Part shown: positions 24,679-32,411 of the stretch, piece by piece
How positions within the stretch are numbered: position 1 is the first letter of the stretch
Layout of the letters: each line of letters begins with the position of its first letter
Source: Nocardia nova SH22a
Lineage (GTDB): Bacteria > Actinomycetota > Actinomycetes > Mycobacteriales > Mycobacteriaceae
Assembly (NCBI RefSeq): GCF_000523235.1
Contig: NZ_CP006850.1
Location: 6,820,001-6,884,000 of the forward strand
DNA: 64,000 nt
Direction of reading: 5' to 3'
The notes under the pieces: model-generated
Seen by the model: only the letters and a program-made list of their open reading frames with translations
Databases searched by the model: none
Told to the model about the DNA's origin: nothing
Made by a program: the position numbers and the translations under genes

Positions 24679-25890
24679 ATGGAGATTCGACCGCTGGCCG
24701 GCGTTCGGGTGCTGGAGCTGGGCAACTACATCGCGGCGCCCACCGCGGGCCGCATCCTCGGCGATTTCGGGGCCGAGGTGATCAAGGTCGAGCGCCCGAA
24801 AACCGGTGACGAGCTACGCAATTGGCGTCTCTACGGCGGCGACACCTCGATGCTCTACCGCACCGTCAATCGCAACAAGAAGTCCATCACCCTGGATCTG
24901 CGCACCGAGGCGGGCCGGGCGATCGTGCTGGATCTGGTCCGGCACTGCGATGTGCTGCTGGAGAACTTCCGGCCCGGGATGCTGGAGAAATGGGGCCTGG
25001 GGCCGGAGGTACTGGACGAGGTCAATCCGGATCTGGTCATCACCCGCATCTCCGCCTACGGCCAGACCGGGCCGCTGTCACAGCGCCCGGGTTTCGCCGC
25101 GGTGGCCGAGGCGGTCGGCGGGCTGCGCGAACTGGTCGGCGATCCGGACCGCCCGCCCGTGCGGGTCGGCGTCTCCATCGGCGATTCGATCGCCGGGGTG
25201 TACGCCGCCTTCGGCACCGTGCTCGCACTGTTCCAGCGCAAGCAGGTCGATGAGCGAATCCCGTTGCCGCAGCGCATCATCGATGTGGCGCTCAACGAGT
25301 CGATCCTGTCGGTGATGGAGTCGCTGGTCCCCGACTACGAGGCGTACGGCATCAACCGGCAGCGGGTCGGCGGGCGGATGGAGGGTATCGCGCCCAGTAA
25401 CGCCTATCCGTGTTCCGACGGCACCAGCATCATCATCGGCGGTAACGGCGACGCGATCTTCCAGCGCTACATGCAGGTCATCGAACGCCCCGATCTGGCC
25501 GAGGACCCCGAACTCCAGGACAACGCCGGACGCTGGCGCCATCGCGACCGCCTCGACGCCGCGATCGCCGAGTGGACCGAGCGCCGCACCCGCGACGAGG
25601 CGCTGGCCGTCCTCGAGCAGGCGGGCATTCCGAGCGGGCCGATCTACACCGCCGCCGATATCGTCGGCGACGAACAATACCGGGCGCGCAATATGATTCA
25701 GCGTTTCCCGGTCGATGTGGGCGAGGACGAACCCCGCCAGGTCGCCTTCACCGGCATCGTCCCGGTGATCGGCGATCGCTCGCTGCCCATCCGCACCGTC
25801 GGCCCGGACCTCGGCGAACACACCCGCGAGGTGCTGTCGGACCTGCTGGGCATGTCGGATGCCGATATCGATGCTCTGGGCCGACCATGA
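24679..25890 (+). CDS. CaiB/BaiF family (class III) CoA-transferase
   Basis: 403-residue enzyme that moves CoA between carboxylic acids. PLAGVRVLELGNYIAAPTAG, LGDFGAEVIKVERP, ENFRPGMLEKWGL and the catalytic Asp169 in GVSIGDSIAGVY define the family. The substrate is unknown. The next gene encodes an HMG-CoA-lyase-like enzyme, so the pair may activate and then cleave a branched hydroxy-dicarboxylic acid (HMG, citramalate or similar). ATG 24679 fits the family N-terminus; a TTG at 24667 is possible. Confidence 0.93.
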   Translation: MEIRPLAGVRVLELGNYIAAPTAGRILGDFGAEVIKVERPKTGDELRNWRLYGGDTSMLYRTVNRNKKSITLDLRTEAGRAIVLDLVRHCDVLLENFRPGMLEKWGLGPEVLDEVNPDLVITRISAYGQTGPLSQRPGFAAVAEAVGGLRELVGDPDRPPVRVGVSIGDSIAGVYAAFGTVLALFQRKQVDERIPLPQRIIDVALNESILSVMESLVPDYEAYGINRQRVGGRMEGIAPSNAYPCSDGTSIIIGGNGDAIFQRYMQVIERPDLAEDPELQDNAGRWRHRDRLDAAIAEWTERRTRDEALAVLEQAGIPSGPIYTAADIVGDEQYRARNMIQRFPVDVGEDEPRQVAFTGIVPVIGDRSLPIRTVGPDLGEHTREVLSDLLGMSDADIDALGRP

Positions 25891-26128
25891 ACTGCCGGAC
25901 GAATTCCCTCGTGCCGCACCCGCACTGTCGGGAACAGGCCCGGCGGCGTCGCGGCGGCCCACTGAGTCCCGAGAGTGTGCCCGACTTCGAACCGCCCACC
26001 GTGATCGGTGGCGGCGACCGAACGGAGACCGGGCAGCGGCTATCGCGATGGTCCGCGATGAGAGAGGCGCGCGCGACGGATCACCGAATCCGCCGGGTGC
26101 GGCCGACCCGAATGGTTCAGGAGGCGTG

Positions 26129-27061
26129 ATGAGCGAGGATATCTCTGCCGGTCTGCGCGATGTGACCCTGCGCGACGGCCTGCAGCTCACCGGGAAGGTG
26201 CTGCCCACCGAGCACAAGGTGGAGATCGCGCGCACCCTGCTCGGCCTGGGCGTGCCGGAACTGGAGATCGGCTCGATGGCCCGCCCGGATCTGGTGCCGC
26301 CGATGGCCAACAGCCTGGATGTGGTCGCCGCGCTGAGTCCCGAGGAACTGCGACGCTGCTGGGTGTGGGTCGCCACTCCCCGGCAGGTCGCGCGGGCCGC
26401 CGAGGCCGGGGTCCGGAATTTCCAGTACTGCCTGTCGGTGTCGGACGCGCACAACAAGGCCAATATCGGCCGCACCGCCGAGGACAGCGTGGCCGCCATG
26501 CCGGAGGCGATCCGCCTGACCGAAGAGGTGGGCGGATCCATCCAGCTGTGCCTGGCGACCTCGTTCACCTGCCCCTTCGACGGACCGGTCGATCCGGAGC
26601 GGGTCCTGGCCATCGCCGCCGATCCCCGCACCGACGGCGCCGCCGACATCGTCATCGCCGATACCCTGGGCCAGGCATATCCGGCACAGGTCCATGCCCT
26701 CATCGCCGCCGTTCGGTCACGAACCCCGCAGCGCCGCATCCTCTTTCACGGCCACGACACCTGGGGGATGGGTGTCGCGAACTCGCTCGCCGCGCTGACC
26801 GCCGGAGCCGACGCGGTGGACGGTTCGCTGGGCGGTCTCGGCGGCTGCCCCTTCGCCCCCGGCGCCAGCGGCAATACCGCCAGCGAGGACATCCTGTTCG
26901 CGACGCGCCCGGATTGGTTCACTCCCGAGACACTCGCGACGATGGTCGACCTCACCGAGCGTCTGCTGTCGGACCTGAACGAGCCCAACCGCTCACGCAC
27001 CGCCGAGGGCGCCCGCTCCGAGGCCCGCGCCTTCGAATGGGTCGTTCCACGGCCGAATTAG
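26129..27061 (+). CDS. Hydroxymethylglutaryl-CoA lyase-like protein
   Basis: 310-residue TIM-barrel lyase of the HMGL-like family. It shows the catalytic RDGLQ at 15-19, the metal-binding HGHDTWG at 207-213 and the Cys-containing signature GGLGGCPFAPGASGN at 235-249 with Cys240, equivalent to the catalytic Cys of HMG-CoA lyases. The N-terminus is slightly atypical (LRDVTLRDGLQ; EVGPRDGLQ is usual). It probably splits a hydroxyacyl-CoA made by the upstream CoA-transferase. CAGGAGGCG precedes the ATG. The 238-bp gap to the CoA-transferase gene holds no clear gene. Confidence 0.92.
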   Translation: MSEDISAGLRDVTLRDGLQLTGKVLPTEHKVEIARTLLGLGVPELEIGSMARPDLVPPMANSLDVVAALSPEELRRCWVWVATPRQVARAAEAGVRNFQYCLSVSDAHNKANIGRTAEDSVAAMPEAIRLTEEVGGSIQLCLATSFTCPFDGPVDPERVLAIAADPRTDGAADIVIADTLGQAYPAQVHALIAAVRSRTPQRRILFHGHDTWGMGVANSLAALTAGADAVDGSLGGLGGCPFAPGASGNTASEDILFATRPDWFTPETLATMVDLTERLLSDLNEPNRSRTAEGARSEARAFEWVVPRPN

Positions 27062-27120
27062 GGCTCTGCCCAGCCTGGTTCGTTCCCGAAACGCCTTGCC
27101 GCCGGACGCGGACCGCTGTC

Positions 27121-27876
27121 CTAGCCGGCGCCTCCCGCGGCGTCGTCCAGCCCCATGCGGGCGATGATGCCGTCGAGCAGGCAGCGAAGTGTCCAGACGA
27201 CAGGATCGTCGGGGCCGGAGCCGGTTCGCCCGTGGAACCAGCGCGCGAAAGCGGGATGGCGGCCGTCGGCGAGCAGCGGCTCCACCAGCGGCCGGGCCGC
27301 CGCGGCGAGCTGATCGTCGGTGGCCAGATCCACCCGGGCGCGCATGCGTTGCTCCTCCGCCGATTGCAGGGCGGCGCCGAACAGATGGCCGTCCACCGCG
27401 CCGGTCAGCAACGACATATCGTCGGCGGACAGGCCGAGCGGTTCGAGCAGGGCGAAGCGGAAGTCGAAGTAGCGCAACGCGTTCGGCCCCAGCGGCGGCC
27501 GGGTGTGGACGAGTTCGCCGAACCACAGGTGGCGCTGGATCACCGCCCAGGTGTCCAAGGCGACACGTTCCAGTGCGCTGCGCCAGTCCACCGCGCTGTC
27601 CCGGCCGGATGATTCCGGCAGCGGGATCTCGCCGTAGACGGCGTCGATCATCAGATCGACCAGACCGTCCTTACTGCCCACATACCGGTACAGCGACATC
27701 GGCGTTGACGCCCCCACCGCCTGCGCGACCCGTCGCATGGTCAGTGCGCGTGCGCCTTCCGCGTCGGCGATCGTCATCGCCGCACGCAGGATTCCGGCGC
27801 GGCTGAGCGTCGTGGTCGGCCGTCCCGGCGGTTCCGGCAGCGTCCAGATCAACGGTCCGGGTACCTCGTCTGCCAC
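27121..27876 (-). CDS. TetR/AcrR family transcriptional regulator
   Basis: 251-residue regulator. After a short extension, the DNA-binding domain spans ~25-78: LSRAGILRAAMTIADAEG, then RRVAQAVGASTPMSLYRYVGSKDGLVDLM, the typical TetR helix-turn-helix. The ligand domain is Leu/Ala-rich with many Arg and resembles TetR proteins with the larger C-terminal domain. The GTG at 27876 is preceded by AAGGAGG; an upstream open frame to 28011 lacks this signal. It is divergent from the FAD monooxygenase. Two palindromes in the 48-bp gap and the first monooxygenase codons are its likely operator, giving autorepression and control of the neighbour. Confidence 0.92.
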   Translation of the reverse strand: MADEVPGPLIWTLPEPPGRPTTTLSRAGILRAAMTIADAEGARALTMRRVAQAVGASTPMSLYRYVGSKDGLVDLMIDAVYGEIPLPESSGRDSAVDWRSALERVALDTWAVIQRHLWFGELVHTRPPLGPNALRYFDFRFALLEPLGLSADDMSLLTGAVDGHLFGAALQSAEEQRMRARVDLATDDQLAAAARPLVEPLLADGRHPAFARWFHGRTGSGPDDPVVWTLRCLLDGIIARMGLDDAAGGAG

Positions 27877-27910
27877 CTCGTTCACCTCCTTGCCGGAATT
27901 CAACCATTGG

Positions 27911-27941
27911 TGTACAACGTACACATGATGTACGACGTACA
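27911..27941. promoter_or_regulatory. Double operator TGTACnnnGTACA between TetR and monooxygenase genes
   Basis: Two copies of the 13-bp palindrome TGTAC-N3-GTACA lie at 27911-27923 (centre AAC) and 27929-27941 (centre GAC), 18 bp centre to centre. The first extends to GTGTAC...GTACAC. The second overlaps the start codons of the monooxygenase (ATG 27925/27928). Spacing close to two helical turns suggests cooperative binding of two TetR dimers on the same DNA face. Confidence 0.7.
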
Positions 27942-29478
27942 CGAACCACCTGTACTGATCGTCGGCGGCGGCCTCACCGGCCTCACCGCCGCCCTGTTCC
28001 TGCGGTATCACGGCGTGCCGTCGGTACTGGTCGAACGCCGTTCGACCACCTCGCCGCAGCCCAAGGCGCGCCGTATCAACATCCGCACCATGGAGCTGTT
28101 CCGGCAGATCGGCATCGCCGGGGAGGTCGAGGCGGCCGCCGCCGACCTGGCCGGATATCAGGCGATGGCCGCGGGCCCGACCCTGGCACAGGCCGAACGA
28201 CTCCCCTTCACCCTGCCGGGCGGTCTGCCGGACTGGGATGCGATCACACCGTCAGCGGCCTGTCTGTGCTCCCAGGATCTGCTGGAGCCGACGCTGCGCG
28301 CACTGGCCGAGACCCGGGGCTGCGATATCCGCTTCGGTGTCGAATGCGTCGAATTCGACGAGACCGCAACGGGTGTCACCGCCACCCTGCGCACCGGCGA
28401 CGGGGTCGAGACCCTGTCGGCCTCGTATCTGATCGCCGCCGACGGCGCCCACAGCCCGATCCGGCGGCGCCTCGGAATCGGCCGCCACGGTCGCGGCAGC
28501 CTCGGCAGCGCGGTGAACGTCTACTTCCGGGCGGACCTGTCGGAGTTGGTGCGCGGCCGCGAATTCAACCTCTGCCAGATCGAGAACGACCGTGTTCCAG
28601 GCGCTTTCGCGAGTATCGACGGCTCCCGGCGCTGGCTGTTCACGAGTTCGGCGACACCGGATCGCGCGCCCGAGCAGTGGCCCGCGCTGTTGCGCGAGGC
28701 CATCGGCGCCGATGTCGAACTCGAGGTGCTGAGCGTATTGCCCTGGGAGTCCGGCATGTTCGTGGCCGACCATTTCGGTGCGGGACGCGTCTTCCTCGCC
28801 GGTGACAGCGCTCATGTCATGCCGCCCTACGCAGCCGCGGGCGCCAACACCGGAATCCAGGACGGTCACAATCTGGCCTGGAAGCTCGCGATGGTGCTCG
28901 GCGGTCACGCACCGGCAGCCCTGCTGGACAGCTACGACCGGGAACGCCGCCCGGTCGGCCGATACATCGCGGATCAGTCCAGCATCCGAACGGCGAACCT
29001 ACGCACCATGACTCACGAATCCACCGACGGCACCCCGCTCGCCGACCCGATCGCGCTGATCCTCGGAACCCGCTACCCCGAGGGCGCCTTCGTGGACGAC
29101 GGCAGCCCGCACACCATGGCGCGGCTGGACCTGACCGGCCGCCCCGGCACCCGGCTCCCGCACCGCTTCCTCGCCGACGGCCGATCCACCCTCGATCTGA
29201 TCGGGCGGAACTTCGCACTCCTGCTCGGACCGGATGCCCCTGCCCCGCAATCGGGTTCGCACTCCATCGACATCGTGCGCATGGACCGCGACTGGTGCGC
29301 CACGGTCGGTTCCACGCCGTCCGGCTCCCTTCTGGTCCGCCCCGATCAGGTGGTCGCGTGGCGGACACCGGTCGCTCCGGAGGATCCGGACGCGACAGTG
29401 GCCCGGATCTGGGATCCGATCCTCGGCGGCGGCACGGCGAGAGCTGGATCACCCGAGCTTGACCTCGAGTCGAGTTGA
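27925..29478 (+). CDS. FAD-dependent aromatic-type monooxygenase
   Basis: 517-residue flavoprotein of the PheA/TetX-like group. FAD-binding VLIVGGGLTGL starts near residue 10, the DG motif (AADGAHSPIRRRLGI) near 171 and the GD motif (AGDSAHVMPPYAAAGANTG) near 291. A C-terminal thioredoxin-like region (about 400-517) completes the usual length. It hydroxylates a phenol, polyketide or drug; rifamycin monooxygenases belong to this group, but no substrate can be assigned from sequence. The start at ATG 27925 or 27928 lies inside the operator and has no Shine-Dalgarno. Control is most likely by the divergent TetR protein. A SnoaL-like gene follows. Confidence 0.93.
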   Translation: MMYDVHEPPVLIVGGGLTGLTAALFLRYHGVPSVLVERRSTTSPQPKARRINIRTMELFRQIGIAGEVEAAAADLAGYQAMAAGPTLAQAERLPFTLPGGLPDWDAITPSAACLCSQDLLEPTLRALAETRGCDIRFGVECVEFDETATGVTATLRTGDGVETLSASYLIAADGAHSPIRRRLGIGRHGRGSLGSAVNVYFRADLSELVRGREFNLCQIENDRVPGAFASIDGSRRWLFTSSATPDRAPEQWPALLREAIGADVELEVLSVLPWESGMFVADHFGAGRVFLAGDSAHVMPPYAAAGANTGIQDGHNLAWKLAMVLGGHAPAALLDSYDRERRPVGRYIADQSSIRTANLRTMTHESTDGTPLADPIALILGTRYPEGAFVDDGSPHTMARLDLTGRPGTRLPHRFLADGRSTLDLIGRNFALLLGPDAPAPQSGSHSIDIVRMDRDWCATVGSTPSGSLLVRPDQVVAWRTPVAPEDPDATVARIWDPILGGGTARAGSPELDLESS

Positions 29479-29523
29479 GCTTCTACGTTGAGATCACCCG
29501 AAGATCACACCGAGGAGCCCACC

Positions 29524-29958
29524 ATGACGACACGCCCCAGCCTCGACAACCCCGCCGAGCGCACCGCCGCTCAGCGGGTGGCCGCCCATCTCGCCGCGGA
29601 GCTGCAGCGAGCGGGCGAGACCGGCGACGCGGATCTGTACGACAACTCCTTCGCCGCCGACGTGCTGTGGGGTACACCGTTCGGCGCCACCGTCATCGGC
29701 TACGACACGCTCAACTCGATCCACCACAAGCTGATGTCCGCACAGGTGGCGCCGCAGTCGGTGTTCGAGGTCGTCAACGCGAGCAGCCCGGCTCCCGGCG
29801 TCGTCGTCACCCAGATCCGCCGCCGGGCCACCGATCCCGAGGGGTTCTCGGAAATGGCCATGTACGTCCTGGTGGAGCGGGACGGGCAGTGGTGGCTGGC
29901 GGCCGCCCAGAACACCCCTGTGGACCTGCAGAAGTCGGCACTGGCCCGGGCTTCGTAA
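29524..29958 (+). CDS. SnoaL-like / SgcJ-EcaC family protein
   Basis: 144-residue protein of the NTF2-like fold: AAHLAAELQRAGETGDADLYDNSFAADVLWGTPFG, then FSEMAMYVLVERDGQWWLAAAQNTPV. It matches the SgcJ/EcaC group of small proteins often found next to monooxygenases in secondary metabolism. It may protect or modify the same compound as the upstream flavoenzyme. It starts at ATG 29524 after GAGGAG, 45 bp after the monooxygenase stop, so the two probably share a transcript under TetR control. Confidence 0.85.
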   Translation: MTTRPSLDNPAERTAAQRVAAHLAAELQRAGETGDADLYDNSFAADVLWGTPFGATVIGYDTLNSIHHKLMSAQVAPQSVFEVVNASSPAPGVVVTQIRRRATDPEGFSEMAMYVLVERDGQWWLAAAQNTPVDLQKSALARAS

Positions 29959-30032
29959 CTCGGCGGCACCGACCGTGAGCGCGGATGCCTCGACACGGCA
30001 GAGGGATTCGATCACACCATCCGGACGGACCG

Positions 30033-30071
30033 GGATGACCACGGTGCAGACTCGTCGCACCGTGGTCATCC
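30033..30071. terminator. 15-bp perfect hairpin between convergent genes
   Basis: GGATGACCACGGTGC... at 30033-30047 pairs perfectly with 30057-30071 around a 9-base loop. It lies between the SnoaL-like gene (plus, ends 29958) and a small membrane protein gene (minus, ends 30136). There is no T-run. Confidence 0.65.
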
Positions 30072-30135
30072 GTCCCAGTCCTCGAGCATCTCGTGCCGGA
30101 AGTGCGGGCGGCCGGGGCCTGAAAACGGCCGAGCC

Positions 30136-30387
30136 TCAGGCGGATCCGTGTCCGTCGGCCCGCAACTTCAGCAGGATCAGCCCTGCGGTACACGCCAGAA
30201 TCAGTCCGGCGACGGTGATTTCGACTCGCAGGCCCGCGATGCCGAGCACCGCTCCCACCAACCCACCCAGGAAGATCAACCAGGCCGCGATGCGGGCTGT
30301 GATCGACCATGCGGTGCGGCTGGATTCGGCGCCGACCGAATCGCCCCGCGACACCGCTCGCGTGGGGGATGTCGAATAAGCTCCCAT
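30136..30387 (-). CDS. Small two-helix membrane protein
   Basis: 83-residue protein with a polar N-terminus and two hydrophobic helices (TARIAAWLIFLGGLVGAVLGIAG and ITVAGLILACTAGLILL) separated by a short loop, ending in a charged tail. It resembles many small actinobacterial integral membrane proteins of unknown role. GAGGAG lies 5 bp before ATG 30387. It is monocistronic, with convergent and divergent neighbours. Confidence 0.75.
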   Translation of the reverse strand: MGAYSTSPTRAVSRGDSVGAESSRTAWSITARIAAWLIFLGGLVGAVLGIAGLRVEITVAGLILACTAGLILLKLRADGHGSA

Positions 30388-30670
30388 CACTACTCCTCGA
30401 TGACGCCCACCGAGACGTTCGAAACGTCAGTTTCACCCGGCAAATTACATGCGTCGCATTTGTAACTCCGCTCACACGGTACGTCGCCGTGACCGAAACG
30501 CCACGCGACACGTGCCCGCAACACGCCGGAAGTTACCATTTCGATATGTGAAACAATGGCGCTTCACGTTACTCTCCGGTATCTTGCGGTCCATCCGTGC
30601 GCCTGGCCGCGCCCGGCGGATCTCGGTACTGTGAGGCCACTCGGAAACAGTTTGAGGGAGCACCACATCC
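30388..30670. other. Divergent intergenic region with small palindromes
   Basis: 283 bp, noticeably less GC-rich than its surroundings, between the small membrane protein gene and the Thr-rich protein gene. It contains a perfect 11-bp palindrome ATGCGTCGCAT (30449-30459) nested in TTACA...TGTAA (30445-30465), an inverted repeat GAAAC-GTCA-GTTTC (30421-30434), and a TACTGT -10-like box near 30630. These are possible control sites for either gene. No gene is seen. Confidence 0.35.
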
Positions 30671-31198
30671 ATGGACGACAGGGCGGGCACGGGGGATGGC
30701 GAACCGGACATCCCGGACCGCCTGAACATGAAGGTGGCAGGTCCCGCGATCGCCGCCGGAGCGGTATCGCTGGGGTTGGTGTTGATCGGCGCCTGCGGCA
30801 TCGGGCACAAGGACGTCTATGTCGCCCCGCCGCCGCTGGCGGCCGACCTGCAGGTGGCCTCGACGCCGATCAAGCGCAGCGGCACCACGACCACGCCGCA
30901 GGTTCAGATTCCGCCGTCGCCGTCGTGGCGGGTGGCGGCCAACACCCCGGCGCGCCGGACCACCACTTCGAGCACCGCGACGAGTACGACCACCACGGCC
31001 CCCGGCTACACGCCGTACGCGCCGTACACGCCGCCGACGACGACCGAATCCACGACGACCACCACCGAGACGTACGACGACGATCCCTACGATCGAGATC
31101 CGTACGGCGACACCACCACGACGCCGCGCCACACCACGCACTCGGCCGACGAATCCGATCCGGGCCTGCCGACCACAGAGGCCGACGAGGGCAACTGA
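30671..31198 (+). CDS. Thr/Pro-rich exported protein, probable lipoprotein
   Basis: 175-residue protein with one hydrophobic segment followed by a low-complexity Thr/Pro/Tyr/Asp-rich tail (for example TPYAPYTPPTTTESTTTTTE) ending acidic. From ATG 30671 the hydrophobic stretch begins at residue ~22. If translation starts at the in-frame ATG 30728, the protein opens MKVAGPAIAAGAVSLG and reaches the lipobox LIGAC, a textbook lipoprotein signal with the lipidated Cys at position 23. GGGAG supports the longer start. No enzymatic motif is seen; a surface role is likely. Confidence 0.7.
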   Translation: MDDRAGTGDGEPDIPDRLNMKVAGPAIAAGAVSLGLVLIGACGIGHKDVYVAPPPLAADLQVASTPIKRSGTTTTPQVQIPPSPSWRVAANTPARRTTTSSTATSTTTTAPGYTPYAPYTPPTTTESTTTTTETYDDDPYDRDPYGDTTTTPRHTTHSADESDPGLPTTEADEGN

Positions 31199-31213
31199 CC
31201 GGTCGCGGCGACG

Positions 31214-31254
31214 AAAAAGGTGGCGGCCCCGCGATTTCCGCGCGGACCGCCACC
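31214..31254 (-). terminator. Intrinsic terminator of the acyl-CoA dehydrogenase pair
   Basis: GGTGGCGG (31219-31226) pairs with CCGCCACC (31247-31254), with further pairing inside. Read on the minus strand, the hairpin is followed at once by five U (31218-31214), a classic rho-independent terminator 18 bp after the dehydrogenase stop codon. Confidence 0.7.
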
Positions 31255-31271
31255 GGTTCCTGACGTCGTGA

Positions 31272-32402
31272 TCAGAGTTCGGCCAGGCCGTACTCTCCCA
31301 CGCGGGCGCTGAGCGCACCCAGATGTTCGCGCCTGCCGCCGAGGGTCTGATCGACGGCGGTGAGCCGGGCGACGTAGTGGCTCACCGGATATTCGGTGGT
31401 GATGCCGATACCGCCGTGCATCTGCACCGCTTCCTGGCCGATGTGCCGTGCGCCCCGGCCGACCTGGAGCCGGGCCCGGGACAGGGCCGTCGCGTCGACG
31501 GCGCCCTCGGCGAGCGAGGCGGTCGCGTAGTAGCTCATGCTGCGGGCCAGTTCCAGGGAGACGTACATGTCCGCGGCCCGCTGGGTCAGCGTCTGGAACT
31601 TCGACAGGGTGACCCCGAACTGCTTGCGGGTCTTCAGATATTCGGTGGTGAGCCGCATGGCCTCACCCATCGCGCCGACCGACTCCGCGCACAGGCTCGC
31701 CTGTGCGGTCGCGACCGCCTCGGTGACCGCGGCCTCGGCGTCCGCGGCCGCGTCGCCGAGCAGTTCGGCCGGGGCCGAGGCGAATTCGATCCGGGCGCCG
31801 CGACGCTCGTCGAACGTCCGGTACGGCGTGCGGGTGACGCCCTCGGCTTCGGCGGCCACCAGGAACACCCGGAGCGCACCGTCGTCGCCGCGCGCGGTGA
31901 CGACCAGCTCGTCGGCGCAATCACCGTGCGGCACCCGGCTTTTCACGCCGGTCAGGCGGTAGCCGTCACCGTCCGCGGTGGCGGTGGCGCTCACCTCGAG
32001 ATCCGGCCAGCGCGCACCTGCCTCCTCGTGCGCGAAGGCCAGCAGCCGGGTGCCGCCGGTCACCTCGGGCAGGATGCGCTGCCGCTGTTCGGCCGAGCCC
32101 AGCGTGGCGATCAGGCCGCCCGGCAGCAGCACCGCGTCCAGCAGCGGCTCGGGCGCCAGCGCACGGCCCACCTCCTCCATGACGACCATGGTCTCCACGG
32201 GTCCCGCGCCGACACCGCCGTCGTCCTCGCTGAAACTCAGTCCCAGCACACCCAATTCGGCCAGCTGTGACCAGACCTCGCGGCTCCAGCCGAGTTCGGT
32301 GTCTAGTACCTTCAGCCGGTTCTCCGCGTCGTAGGTACGGGCCAGCAGATCACGCACCGTGTCGCGCAGCATGACCTGTTCATCGGTGAGATCGAAATCC
32401 AT
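31272..32402 (-). CDS. Acyl-CoA dehydrogenase, small-subunit type
   Basis: 376-residue FAD enzyme of the acyl-CoA dehydrogenase family. It starts MDFDLTDEQVMLRDTVRDLL and has the C-terminal helices VGRGARHIGQEAVQMHGGIGITTEYPVSHYVARL. The usual catalytic Glu near the end (YEGT-type motif) is not seen. Many mycobacterial FadE proteins work as alpha2beta2 pairs with one incomplete subunit. This gene lies 9 bp downstream of a second dehydrogenase, so I infer a heterotetramer, as in FadE28/FadE29. The substrate is probably a bulky acyl-CoA (steroid or branched acid). It ends at a strong terminator. Confidence 0.92.
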   Translation of the reverse strand: MDFDLTDEQVMLRDTVRDLLARTYDAENRLKVLDTELGWSREVWSQLAELGVLGLSFSEDDGGVGAGPVETMVVMEEVGRALAPEPLLDAVLLPGGLIATLGSAEQRQRILPEVTGGTRLLAFAHEEAGARWPDLEVSATATADGDGYRLTGVKSRVPHGDCADELVVTARGDDGALRVFLVAAEAEGVTRTPYRTFDERRGARIEFASAPAELLGDAAADAEAAVTEAVATAQASLCAESVGAMGEAMRLTTEYLKTRKQFGVTLSKFQTLTQRAADMYVSLELARSMSYYATASLAEGAVDATALSRARLQVGRGARHIGQEAVQMHGGIGITTEYPVSHYVARLTAVDQTLGGRREHLGALSARVGEYGLAEL

Positions 32403-32411
32403 GGCTGCGCC

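Noticed and set aside
24667..24681. Leaderless promoter for the CoA-transferase
   Set aside because: GAATCT lies only 4 bp before the ATG and does not fit TAnnnT.
25891..26128. Possible gene between the CoA-transferase and the HMG-CoA-lyase-like gene
   Set aside because: Open frames exist but lack start signals and family motifs; the lyase family N-terminus begins at 26129.
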